From the NCBI GenBank assembly GCA_024684035.1, contig JAIKXQ010000084.1, positions 1-52,360 of the forward strand: DNA of 52,360 nt. The letters are read 5' to 3'. The translations under genes and the position numbers were made by a program. The first letter of the stretch is position 1; each line of letters opens with the position of its first letter. The notes beneath the pieces were generated by a model. That model was not told the origin of the DNA. It was given only the letters and a program-made list of their open reading frames with translations, and did not search any database. Origin of the DNA: Eubacterium sp. (GTDB lineage: Bacteria > Bacillota > Clostridia > Lachnospirales > Lachnospiraceae). This document shows, in pieces, positions 25,354 to 33,190 of the stretch.

Positions 25354-27171
25354 TTACTCCATGTAAAATACAAAGTCCTCATCTGCAATCTTCACGAGCG
25401 AACGATCCTTAAGTTCCACCTGATCATGCGGTCTGAGAGCTTTTCCGTTAAGATAAGTTGCATTCGTCGAATTATTATCCTCGATGTAGAATTTTCCATT
25501 ATTACTTATGATGAATGCATGCTGTCTGGATACACTTGTATTGCCATCAATGCAGAAATCCACACGTTTTCTTTCTTTGCCGATAATAAAACGATCGGAA
25601 GTGATATCAAACATTTCACCAGTGGATTTTCTTTGCATCCTTCCATGTGCACCGCTCAACAAAGTAGTTTCTTCAGTACCCTGATCAAGGAATGTTGTCT
25701 GCTCTTCCCCGGAATCATATCCATCCATATCGGTAGATGAAAACTTATTCTGGTACTGCTCACGCAGCTTCGCAAGGTCTTCCGACTCGTCAACCACGTC
25801 TTCTACAGCTTCCTTTTTTTTATTTCCTTTTCGCTTCAGTGCTTTGATGAAAAGAATCAACAGTGTAAGAACCACAAGCAGTCCGGAACCACATATCGCA
25901 ATCGGCTTAATAAGCGCCATGTCAAAAGGAAGCTTGGATTCATTCTCCACATACTGCAGCCCGCCAATCGCTTCTTCGATGTTGTTAACCGCCTGGTCAA
26001 TACTTTCTTGTGACGCCAGCCTGTCCTCTGCCACCTGCCTTCCGGATTCCATCGCATTTCGAAGTGCTTCATAGGATTCCGGTGTATATTGCGCTTCGTC
26101 ATAACTTTCCGCTTTCTGTAATATCTCTATAAGTTTTCTGCTGTCTGCGAAATAGCTGCTTACATTTAAATTTTCATCACCATCAATTTCTGCGCCTTCT
26201 TCTTTTGAATAACTGATACCGGCATTATCAAGCATCTGCTTAATATCAAACAAGGGTACAATACATCCAGTTTCCCCATCTTTCTCAGTATTTAATCCAA
26301 CAATCAATCCGGAATCGTCATACACAGGACTACCTACCTGTCCATTATCAGAATCACCTGTGTATGTAATACAAGACATGTCTGCATTCTCCGAATCAGT
26401 AATAGTAACCGTTTTTACAACCATGTCGTCATGACCAAGCGCGGCTGCTTTATTCAGCTTTTCACCATCGAATCCAGGGATATAAACTTCGTCTCCAGTC
26501 GAAGGACGTTTTTCTTCTGAAAATGAGCTCGTCGTGTAAGGAAGACTCTCATTTAATTCCAATACGGAGAAATCACTTGTTTCGGAGTTTGCCTTTACTT
26601 CAATGGTTCCTAAAACTTTATGCCCATCTTCAGCTATTACAAAGCTCTTGATATTCTTCTTAATGGACGCATAATCCTTCAAATCAACGCCGATTTCTGC
26701 ATACAGCTTTCCTTTTGAATCCTTAACAGCCTTGAACACCTCGCTGTTTTCAGGACAATATGCAAGATGCTTATCTGTAACAACATACTGATCATTTACC
26801 AGGAACGCAGCGCCTTCCGTCCATACATCAAACGAGCCATCTTCAAACACATATCCGGTCTGGATCTGGAAAATATTTTCCAACTTTATAAGTTCCTCAT
26901 CTGATGACTTAATATCATTTGAAGGTGAATGGGATGAACCTTCATTATTATCTTCTGAGGCAGACTCACGATCATCCTTATTCGATTTGTCCTGAGAACT
27001 CTCATCATCACCTGTATCTGTTGATGAATCACTCTGAGCATCAGTCTCTACAGAGGATGACACTTCACTTGATGCCTGTTCTTCAGCAAACGCAGGACGC
27101 ATACTTCCCATCAATGTACTTGCTATCGCGACGGCAACAACGATATTTTTTACCAACTTTTTTCGTTTCAC
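25354..27171 (-). CDS. Pseudo-trypsin, FIVAR, membrane helix and FHA protein
   Basis: The GTG at 27171 (AGAAGGG upstream) gives 605 residues with a signal peptide, KKLVKNIVVAVAIASTLMGS to PAFA; an ATG at 27249 would put a long tail before it. After an acidic Ser/Asp linker (30-95) comes a trypsin-like domain with VVTDKHLAY and SDFSVLEL. The catalytic GxSGGP, however, reads GQVGSP, so the serine appears lost. A FIVAR-like helical unit (about 350-410) and a membrane helix (PIAICGSGLLVVLTLLILFI) follow. Inside the cell, TTFL at 492 and TTLL at 502 precede a C-terminal FHA domain (about 520-605) with IIGKERKR, SVSRQHAFI and NNSTNATYLNG. It may sense outside and bind phosphothreonine inside. Confidence 0.82.
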   Translation of the reverse strand: MKRKKLVKNIVVAVAIASTLMGSMRPAFAEEQASSEVSSSVETDAQSDSSTDTGDDESSQDKSNKDDRESASEDNNEGSSHSPSNDIKSSDEELIKLENIFQIQTGYVFEDGSFDVWTEGAAFLVNDQYVVTDKHLAYCPENSEVFKAVKDSKGKLYAEIGVDLKDYASIKKNIKSFVIAEDGHKVLGTIEVKANSETSDFSVLELNESLPYTTSSFSEEKRPSTGDEVYIPGFDGEKLNKAAALGHDDMVVKTVTITDSENADMSCITYTGDSDNGQVGSPVYDDSGLIVGLNTEKDGETGCIVPLFDIKQMLDNAGISYSKEEGAEIDGDENLNVSSYFADSRKLIEILQKAESYDEAQYTPESYEALRNAMESGRQVAEDRLASQESIDQAVNNIEEAIGGLQYVENESKLPFDMALIKPIAICGSGLLVVLTLLILFIKALKRKGNKKKEAVEDVVDESEDLAKLREQYQNKFSSTDMDGYDSGEEQTTFLDQGTEETTLLSGAHGRMQRKSTGEMFDITSDRFIIGKERKRVDFCIDGNTSVSRQHAFIISNNGKFYIEDNNSTNATYLNGKALRPHDQVELKDRSLVKIADEDFVFYME

Positions 27172-27229
27172 AGTTTGCCCTTCTTTCGTATTTTTAAGTA
27201 ATATATCTGAATATGGATCTGCCAACTTG

Positions 27230-28558
27230 TCAGAATCCAAAAGGATCACTATCCACAGAGTAATTTACATTTGCATCTGATTTCTGCATCGCTTTCGCCT
27301 GCCTGATTTTCTCCATCTTCTGCGCTGTTTTTTCTTCTCTTGCCTTCATCGCTTTCAGATCCTCTGTTTCCGGCTCAATATACTCTTCGATCGTCTCGTC
27401 TGAGTTAACATCCTCCTGCGTAAAGAACATATCTGATGTATCATCTTCGATCTGGTTGCTTTCCTCTTCTTCAGCCTTCTTAATTTCCTGTCTCTCAAAT
27501 TCGATTTTCTGCTGTCTCAGGAAATCTTTCTTGATCATTTCTAGTTCTTCTTCTTCGGAAAGGGCTGCGATGTCAGAATTCATGGATCCCCGGTTATCGT
27601 CCGCTTTATCCTTACCCTTTGCATTTTTAGGTTTCTTAATGAGTTTCATCACAAAGAATAATCCTGCGCCGAGAGCAACGGTTTCTACCAGAGGCAGAAT
27701 CGGAACACTCGATTTATTCGAATCAGCATGGTCATCCTCCTGGATATCACTACTCTCAGCGGATGAGCTAAATACAACTGTCTCTACAGTTTGAGCCTGA
27801 CCGACATATTCCATTGGACTAAATGTAACCGGGCAGGATGTATTTACCGTCCAGTTTCCAACTGAAGCTGATGCAACATCCATCTGCATGAAGTTTTCCT
27901 CCCAGGACAGTCCAATGTTAATATCATCATCTCGATATCCTGTTGAACCATATGTAAGAATTACTTCCTGGCCTTTTGGCCCTTTCAGGCAAATTGAAGG
28001 AATATCACCGATCCCATCCCCGTCTTCATCGCTTGTGTACCTGATGACAAGTGATATGTTCTGCGCATATTCCGAAATATTGAAGGTGAAATTATTGGAT
28101 ATTTTTTCCTCAAATTCATCCGCTTTACTATCGCTTTCACCGTCCTCTTCTGCCTTCCAGAGAGGATCATCCTCATTCGTTATTCCCTGGCCTTCATTAC
28201 TGTTCTTAACAAGCTCACCACTCACATCATTCGACACTTTGCTGAAGGCTTCAGCTAATCTGTCATAGTTTGATACATTAACCTTCTCGGCCATAGATAA
28301 TGCATCATACGCATTCTTAGCTTCAGTAATCTTCTGATCATCTCCTTCTTCGCTAACTCCAGTCGGCAAAGCATCAATCATCTTGATTACCCGATCAACG
28401 TTTTCTTTTCCGGTAAGCGGTGTTTCCTCCGTGACAAGATTCTCCGACGTCACAGATGTATCACTTGTTGCAGATTCTTCTGCATATGTTGATAATGGAG
28501 CTATGGTAGTCGTAACCATAAGGCTTGATAACACAAGTACTAGCATACGTTTCTTCAT
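27230..28558 (-). CDS. Single-pass surface/signalling protein, operon leader
   Basis: A 442-residue protein with a signal peptide (MKKRMLVLVLSSLMVTTTIAPL ... TYA). The outer part has a helical segment (DRVIKMIDALP ... YDALSMAEKVNVSNYDRL), as in many Firmicutes wall proteins, and a beta-rich domain around residues 145-260 (SLVIRYTSDEDGDGIGDIP, VGNWTVNTS). One membrane helix (VPILPLVETVALGAGLFFVM) is followed by a long charged cytosolic coiled coil ending NYSVDSDPFGF. The tail contains TEDL and several Thr in acidic context, possible kinase sites. It is the first gene of the operon, with a GACATAG element 60 bases before its start. No enzyme motif is visible. Confidence 0.7.
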   Translation of the reverse strand: MKKRMLVLVLSSLMVTTTIAPLSTYAEESATSDTSVTSENLVTEETPLTGKENVDRVIKMIDALPTGVSEEGDDQKITEAKNAYDALSMAEKVNVSNYDRLAEAFSKVSNDVSGELVKNSNEGQGITNEDDPLWKAEEDGESDSKADEFEEKISNNFTFNISEYAQNISLVIRYTSDEDGDGIGDIPSICLKGPKGQEVILTYGSTGYRDDDINIGLSWEENFMQMDVASASVGNWTVNTSCPVTFSPMEYVGQAQTVETVVFSSSAESSDIQEDDHADSNKSSVPILPLVETVALGAGLFFVMKLIKKPKNAKGKDKADDNRGSMNSDIAALSEEEELEMIKKDFLRQQKIEFERQEIKKAEEEESNQIEDDTSDMFFTQEDVNSDETIEEYIEPETEDLKAMKAREEKTAQKMEKIRQAKAMQKSDANVNYSVDSDPFGF

Positions 28559-28618
28559 TATTTCCTACGTTCCTCTCATCAGACATTCGTAAATTATTCA
28601 ATCCGTCTTATGACCATA

Positions 28619-28625
28619 CTATGTC
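28619..28625 (-). promoter_or_regulatory. AGACATAG element before the kinase operon
   Basis: CTATGTCTT on the plus strand (minus AAGACATAG), 60 bases upstream of the first gene of the six-gene operon. It is the only shared element in front of the 13.4-kb transcription unit. Confidence 0.5.
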
Positions 28626-28704
28626 TTAAACGTTTTTTGTAATTTGAGTTTTTTTCTCATTTTTCCACGATCATAGGCGTATTTCCTATCTTTCCGCCAT
28701 ATTA

Positions 28705-28711
28705 GACATAG
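28705..28711 (+). promoter_or_regulatory. GACATAG element before RhuM remnant 2
   Basis: TAGACATAG on the plus strand, 28 bases before the RhuM-like remnant. The core matches but the first bases differ from consensus, so it may have been left behind when the gene decayed. Confidence 0.35.
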
Positions 28712-28738
28712 CATCTTAAAGAACATCTACGAAAATGA

Positions 28739-28906
28739 TGTCAAAGCCAAGATTCAACTTGTGCAAATTTTGCACAAGTAACGGACAACAGAAAGACATA
28801 CCGTTATAAGTATTATCAAGACGATCAATATCAGAGTGATTTTGACAGATTCATATCTTCAACAGATCAAAAGAATCATAAGAGCATACAGCTAGATCAA
28901 GATTAA
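28739..28906 (+). pseudogene. Second RhuM-type remnant
   Basis: A 55-codon open frame with no start codon contains DSTCANFAQVTDN, RKTYRYKYYQDDQYQ and SDFDRF. The first part parallels the RhuM block xSTxxxFxxVxxxGxxYxxxYY seen at 650, and RKTYRYKYY fits the GKTYxxxYYNLD step of the family. An in-frame TGA precedes it, and the rest of the protein is missing. It shares the DST-plus-palindrome architecture with the remnant at 650 but not its sequence. Confidence 0.5.
28757..28779. repeat. 23-base perfect palindrome inside RhuM remnant 2
   Basis: ACTTGTGCAAA and TTTGCACAAGT are perfect arms around one central T at 28768. The centre is 17 bases after the GAT codon of DST, the same offset as the different palindrome at 679-703. 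Confidence 0.85.
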
Positions 28907-28923
28907 GAAAATTAAACGATAAT

Positions 28924-28965
28924 TAAAGAAAGAGCCCACGTCAAATGAACGCTGGCTCTTTCTTT
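28924..28965. terminator. Bidirectional terminator
   Basis: AAAGAAAGAGCC ... GGCTCTTTCTTT arms with an internal ACGT/ACGC bulge. It closes the minus-strand gene at 28973 and any plus-strand RNA through the remnant. It is nearly identical in style to the terminator at 40435. Confidence 0.8.
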
Positions 28966-28972
28966 AATAACA

Positions 28973-29182
28973 TCAAATCCTTCTGTTCCTATTACGGTTA
29001 CAAGTATTGAACAATATAATTACTAACACACATCCCCAATATTGAATGAACAGTTCTTCGAATGGTTTTTCTTTGATAATATTCCATAAATCGCTCCGAA
29101 AAAAATAGAAACACAACCAAAACAACGAATGGGCTAAACTAAAAAAAACAACTCTTTTTACAACTATTTCTTTATAATTCAT
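28973..29182 (-). CDS. Small two-helix membrane protein
   Basis: A 69-residue protein starting MNYKEIVVKRVVFFSLAHSLFWLCF. The ATG at 29182 has GGAGG 9 bases upstream, so it is preferred over the ATG at 29209. Two hydrophobic segments (about 9-27 and 46-60) and a basic tail NRNRNRRI suggest a small inner-membrane protein. No family is recognised. It faces away from the HD-GYP gene across a 160-base gap. Confidence 0.6.
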   Translation of the reverse strand: MNYKEIVVKRVVFFSLAHSLFWLCFYFFRSDLWNIIKEKPFEELFIQYWGCVLVIILFNTCNRNRNRRI

Positions 29183-29344
29183 AACCAATTCCTCCATTGA
29201 CATTTCCATAATACCTTCTTTGTGCAGAATTGTATACTGATATTACTAATTTAAGAAACATTGCCGTGCTATCTTATTACTGCAAAAAAAGTGTCGATAT
29301 GGATGTAAATATTCGAGAATCATAAACTCAAAAGAGGTATATAA

Positions 29345-30448
29345 ATGGGTCATTTGCGATTAATAGATATTGATCATGCAACAGATGATTTGCGAGTCGG
29401 AACACCGATCAACGACAGTCAAGGACGGACTCTTGTAGAGCCCGGCACAAGGCTTACACCATATATCATCGAGCACCTTAAAAGCTATAATATTTCTAAA
29501 ATTGTTGTAGAACAAAACAATACATCAAAGAGGCATTCCAAGACTGACGATGATATATCAACTGCCGCAAAGCAAAGGATAAAAGAGCTGTACACTCCGG
29601 ATCCGGCAAGAGTACGCTTAAGCTCTTCTACGAAAAAAAATATGCTTCAAGGGATGCGACTGATCTATGATCCGTACACAAGCCAAAAAGAACTTGCCAA
29701 TACAGCCAAATCCATTATCAATGATCTAATGAAAGCGATTAAGAAAAACGATGCTGTCACAGTCAATGTTAACGACTTAAGACTAAATGACAGGTATACA
29801 TATAGCCACAGCATTGACGTTGCAACGATTGCAATTATCATAGGAAAAACGCAAAAGAGAACTCAATCCGATGTTTTTGATCTGGGCATGGCCGGACTTC
29901 TTCACGACATTGGCAAAATGCGTATCCCAAAGGAAATCCTACATAAACCTACGAGTCTAACTCCGGATGAATATGAGATTGTAAAAAAACACACCATTTA
30001 TGCGTATGAAATGCTCGAAGATAACGCTGATATCAAAGACAGTATATCCCTTGGCATCCTTCAACATCATGAAAAACTCGATGGATCTGGATATCCCAAT
30101 GGGGATCGCTTAGGTATGATTCACCCTTATGCCAAAATTCTTGCTATAGCAGATATCTTTGACGCCATGGTAACATCCAGACCTTATAGGAAAGGAATTT
30201 CGCCGCGCAAAGCAGCCGAAATGCTTTTAGGAATGTCTGATAAACTGGATATAAAAGATATCCAGGCATTTCTTAATACAATAATTCTATATCCTGCCAA
30301 TACCATCGTGCGATTAAGTAATGGCGAATCTGCAAAGGTTATACGAAAAAATCCAAATTATCCAATGCGACCTGTCGTTGTCGGCATACACACCGGCACC
30401 GTTTACGACCTTGCCAATATACAATACCAGAACATAACAATAGAGTAA
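29345..30448 (+). CDS. HD-GYP domain phosphodiesterase
   Basis: A 367-residue soluble protein with AGAGG before the ATG. The HD-GYP domain (about residues 145-320) is complete: HSIDVATIA, GLLHDIGKMRIP, LHKPTSLT with KKHTIYAYEML, HHEKLDGSGYPNG and ADIFDAMVTSRPYR. These supply the His, His-Asp, two His-His and GYP signatures. Such enzymes hydrolyse cyclic di-GMP. The N-terminal region (1-140) lacks a receiver or PAS motif and is followed by a C-terminal beta barrel-like segment (NTIVRLSNGESAKVIRKNP). It is followed after 18 bases by an unknown gene, probably co-transcribed. Confidence 0.9.
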   Translation: MGHLRLIDIDHATDDLRVGTPINDSQGRTLVEPGTRLTPYIIEHLKSYNISKIVVEQNNTSKRHSKTDDDISTAAKQRIKELYTPDPARVRLSSSTKKNMLQGMRLIYDPYTSQKELANTAKSIINDLMKAIKKNDAVTVNVNDLRLNDRYTYSHSIDVATIAIIIGKTQKRTQSDVFDLGMAGLLHDIGKMRIPKEILHKPTSLTPDEYEIVKKHTIYAYEMLEDNADIKDSISLGILQHHEKLDGSGYPNGDRLGMIHPYAKILAIADIFDAMVTSRPYRKGISPRKAAEMLLGMSDKLDIKDIQAFLNTIILYPANTIVRLSNGESAKVIRKNPNYPMRPVVVGIHTGTVYDLANIQYQNITIE

Positions 30449-30466
30449 AAAGAGGTAAATAACATA

Positions 30467-30862
30467 ATGTCCCCAACAACAATTAATATCTTTGATACAA
30501 CGCCTCGCATGATCATATGCAAGAATAATCGAATAACTTATGATAGTTTGTATGGCGAAACAGTCATCAAAGAGCTTCGACCGGGAAGAATGTATCATTT
30601 ATACAGTTGCGAAAGTAACGAGGCCGGAGAAATAGTTTATTTAGAAGAATTTCGCGGAATGGGCTTTCAAGCGGAACTGTTCCAGGAAATGACACCTGTC
30701 GATATAGGAAGAATTGAAATGTATCGTACGCACTGGAATCACAGTAACATGATGGATCCTCCAGACAATTCAGCGGAAGTGGATTTAACTGCTTTGGACT
30801 ATATTCTTGACACGGTATTCGAATCAATCGATAAAGATCTCGAAAATGCGAAGAACAATTAA
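30467..30862 (+). CDS. Hypothetical protein downstream of HD-GYP
   Basis: A 131-residue soluble acidic protein starting MSPTTINIFDTTPRMIICKNN, with AAGAGG upstream. It contains RPGRMYHLYSCESNEAGEIVYLEEF and ends in an acidic helix (DYILDTVFESIDKDLENAKNN). It has no signal peptide or known motif. Its position 18 bases after the HD-GYP stop and a shared terminator suggest a functional link with cyclic di-GMP signalling, but that is inference. Confidence 0.6.
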   Translation: MSPTTINIFDTTPRMIICKNNRITYDSLYGETVIKELRPGRMYHLYSCESNEAGEIVYLEEFRGMGFQAELFQEMTPVDIGRIEMYRTHWNHSNMMDPPDNSAEVDLTALDYILDTVFESIDKDLENAKNN

Positions 30863-30870
30863 AACGAATA

Positions 30871-30912
30871 GCAGGCAGACAACATGGTATCATGGCGTCT
30901 GCCTATTGTTTT
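30871..30912 (+). terminator. Terminator of the HD-GYP pair
   Basis: AGGCAGAC pairs with GTCTGCCT around a loop, followed by ATTGTTTTG. Confidence 0.75.
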
Positions 30913-30931
30913 GTAAAACCATCAGGCAATC

Positions 30932-30939
30932 GGACATAG
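30932..30939 (+). promoter_or_regulatory. CGGACATAG element before Rpn gene
   Basis: TCGGACATAG on the plus strand, about 120 bases before the nuclease start. A second possible promoter, an extended -10 TGTTATAAT at 31035-31043, lies much closer, leaving the real start uncertain. Confidence 0.4.
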
Positions 30940-31057
30940 TATCTCAGCAACAATTGATTTGTGGAGCGGAGATAGAAATATCGCTGTCCATGTACAACGA
31001 ACGTGCAGGGACGGCTGGAAGCTCTCCTTGCATGTGTTATAATGTAAGGAGATGATC

Positions 31058-31999
31058 ATGAATAAAGAGACGATTGCGGTTTCCGCAGCAAGGAATCGAG
31101 GTGCACAGTATGATGCGTCCGTAAAAACATTGCTGCGGTATCCAAAACTGGTAGCACCAATCCTGCAGGCTCTCATTCCGGAATACCGGAACTATACTAC
31201 AGAACAGGTTGCAGAGATGTTGGTTCCATCCGGAAGCCCTCCGGTAGACGACACATCCGTTATGGTTAGTTTAAACGATACGGAAGTATCATCCATCTCT
31301 GAGAAACTCATCCGGTATGATGCGAGGTTTAAATTGTTGAATCCGGCCATGAGCAACAGAAAGCATGAGGTATACCTTCATGTCGATCTGGAAGTGCAGA
31401 ACAACTACCGTCCGACTAATCCGATGTATCCAATGATTACCAGGGGTATTTACTATGCGGCACGGCTGCTTGGATCCGAACTTGGTATTCTCACAGAAAA
31501 GACGGATTATGCGAATCTGGAGAAGGTTTACAGTGTCTGGATCTGTAACGAGAACATCCCGGTACACTTGCGGAACACAGTAGTATCCGTACAGTTGGAG
31601 AAAAAGGATCTCATTGGTGTAGCGGATATTCCGAAGAAGGACTTTGACCTGATGACCGTGATCCTCGTTCACCGGGGATCACCGGCCAACGATGAAAAGA
31701 TCTTCAGGTATCTGGAGGCTTTGTTTAAGGGCGATGTAGATGGAATCTGCGAGCACATCGATATCCATGATGATCAAGAACTTGTGGAAGAGGTGGAAGC
31801 CATGGATGAACTCTGGAAAGGTGTTGCTCACGAACATTACCACAAAGGGGCTGCTGAACAACGTAAGAAGGATGAAGCAGAGCTTGCAGAGACAAAAACT
31901 GAACTTGCGAAGACAAAAACTGAACTTGCAAAGGCAAAAGATGCTATGGCCAAAATGGCAAAAGAGATCGAGCGACTGACCAAAATAAACAATGAGTAA
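31058..31999 (+). CDS. Rpn-type PD-(D/E)XK nuclease with coiled-coil tail
   Basis: A 313-residue protein. The second ATG at 31058 is preferred because AAGGAG directly abuts the ATG at 31052. The nuclease core (about 10-190) includes DASVKTLLRYPKLVAPIL and the motif HVDLEVQNNY, the D-x-E-x-Q arrangement of recombination-promoting (Rpn/YhgA-like) nucleases. The C-terminus (about 265-313) is a coiled coil built from near-identical ELAKTKT repeats. Such proteins are frequent in Lachnospiraceae, often in many copies, and are also annotated as PD-(D/E)XK family transposases. A second divergent copy lies at 39673 and a tail fragment at 52097. Confidence 0.85.
   Translation: MNKETIAVSAARNRGAQYDASVKTLLRYPKLVAPILQALIPEYRNYTTEQVAEMLVPSGSPPVDDTSVMVSLNDTEVSSISEKLIRYDARFKLLNPAMSNRKHEVYLHVDLEVQNNYRPTNPMYPMITRGIYYAARLLGSELGILTEKTDYANLEKVYSVWICNENIPVHLRNTVVSVQLEKKDLIGVADIPKKDFDLMTVILVHRGSPANDEKIFRYLEALFKGDVDGICEHIDIHDDQELVEEVEAMDELWKGVAHEHYHKGAAEQRKKDEAELAETKTELAKTKTELAKAKDAMAKMAKEIERLTKINNE
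31875..31946 (+). repeat. 21-base direct repeats in the coiled-coil tail
   Basis: Two to three near-identical 21-base units (GACAAAAACTGAACTTGCR) encode ETKTELA heptads. They probably expand and contract by slippage and can be mis-assembled. Confidence 0.8.
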
Positions 32000-32000
32000 A

Positions 32001-32036
32001 GAAAAAGCTGGCGTATAAAACGTCAGCTTTTTTTGT
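32001..32036 (+). terminator. Terminator of Rpn gene
   Basis: AAAGCTGGCGT pairs with ACGTCAGCTTT and is followed by TTTTTG. It is almost the same hairpin as at 813. Confidence 0.85.
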
Positions 32037-32048
32037 GCAGATAAGTGC

Positions 32049-32885
32049 TTAATTCTTCTCTGGCGTATCAAGATTTCTTCCCTCATACTTCGCCAGTCTC
32101 AGGTCCCACCAGGATGCCGGGTATTCAACTTTCTTGACGGAAATCTCTTTTCCCTGGATAATCACTCGATTATTCGTTCCAGCATAGCCGTCACATGTCG
32201 AAAGACTTACCAGTTTTGCATTGCTGTCTACTTCTGGGGAATTTCCATATAGAGACAGACTTTTCATTTTTCTTTGATAGTCCATAAAGGATGACAAAGT
32301 TTTAAACTCTGTCTCATAGAGGTCCGAACCAGCGTATGTTTCTACCACAGACATAAACATAAACGTATGTCTCGTTCCATCCGGATAGTATAAGTCAAAC
32401 GTATGATCTTTGTACTTCGGATCCTTGTATGTATGGCGAAGTTTCCCAAACATGCTTCCATCAGCCATGTTATGCCCATAGATAAACGAGTTTCTATCCG
32501 AAAAATCAAAAGCATTTGTTCCGTGTAAAAAGAGTGATCCGGACCGGCTTTCTGATCCATCCGGCATTCTGTGTTCATAATACTCATTATCTGCTGACTG
32601 CATGACAGGATAACCGATGTCGTCCATCTGGAACCACGCCACAACATTCATCCCTTTGAACTGCTCCCAATCAACAAGGATTGTATCCGGATCTATTTCA
32701 AACTCCTCTTCTTCTGCTGAAGAATCTGCCGTACGAACAGTTTTCTTTCGAATGTCTTCATACGCATTTGACTCTTTTCTATATTCTGTCAATGTTGGCA
32801 ATACTTTGTATCCGACATATCCAATTGTCCCCAGAATAATAATAAGCAGAAGGCAACGTACGATTGTAATTATTGTATTTCTCAT
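32049..32885 (-). CDS. Class B sortase
   Basis: A 278-residue membrane protein. A single N-terminal helix (about 6-28) anchors it outside. The catalytic residues are in the class B context: His in FIYGHNMADGSMF, Cys in LVSLSTCDGYAG and Arg in TNNRVIIQGK. The helix-rich insertion before the Cys strand (SSFMDYQRKMKSLSLY) is typical of SrtB. It joins surface proteins to peptidoglycan. The nearby subtilase at 35075 carries an IPDTA-type C-terminal signal and is a candidate substrate. GGAGG precedes the ATG. The gene has no complete TCAGACATAG element, although AAGTCAGAAAA, the upstream half, lies about 35 bases before the start. Confidence 0.92.
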   Translation of the reverse strand: MRNTIITIVRCLLLIIILGTIGYVGYKVLPTLTEYRKESNAYEDIRKKTVRTADSSAEEEEFEIDPDTILVDWEQFKGMNVVAWFQMDDIGYPVMQSADNEYYEHRMPDGSESRSGSLFLHGTNAFDFSDRNSFIYGHNMADGSMFGKLRHTYKDPKYKDHTFDLYYPDGTRHTFMFMSVVETYAGSDLYETEFKTLSSFMDYQRKMKSLSLYGNSPEVDSNAKLVSLSTCDGYAGTNNRVIIQGKEISVKKVEYPASWWDLRLAKYEGRNLDTPEKN

Positions 32886-33144
32886 TTAAAGATGCTTTCC
32901 TCCATTCTGTTTGTTTCTAATTTTCTGACTTTGCTTGTCACCAAAAATGTACGTAGTTAAAGCTGTACAGTCGCTGCATCTATCCGGAATAACGGTTACA
33001 ATTGACCGGATCATCTATCTTTTTGAATGTTTCCTGCAAATATAAGCGCACATCCGGCTCCAAACAGCAACAATTACTCCGTTATATGCACCATTTCTGT
33101 ACTGATTCGATGCCATTATGCGCAACCTGAAATGTACCGAGTTT
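32886..33144. other. 259-base gap, no convincing gene
   Basis: No frame with a good ribosome site stands out. On the minus strand a short run reads LLLFGAGCALIFAGNIQK before a stop, like the end of a membrane helix, and may be a relic. An inverted TGTAC / GTACA pair lies near 32949-32972. The sortase promoter should be here. Confidence 0.35.
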
Positions 33145-33186
33145 TAAAAAAGAGCTGTGAAAACCATATGGTTTTCCACAGCTCCC
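33145..33186 (-). terminator. Terminator of NlpC/P60 gene
   Basis: GAGCTGTG and CACAGCTC with an extra AAAACC/GGTTTT pairing make a 15-base stem. TTTTTTAAAAC follows on the minus strand. Confidence 0.85.
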
Positions 33187-33190
33187 TGTA

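Noticed and set aside
15117-28558. Type VII secretion locus
   Set aside because: Kinase, phosphatase and FHA genes occur with such loci, but there is no WXG100 protein, EssC-type ATPase or EccD-like membrane protein here.
31035-31043. Extended -10 TGTTATAAT as the main promoter of the Rpn gene
   Set aside because: Transcription would start at or inside the ribosome site, leaving almost no leader; the GACATAG at 30933 is a competing candidate, so I left it unassigned.
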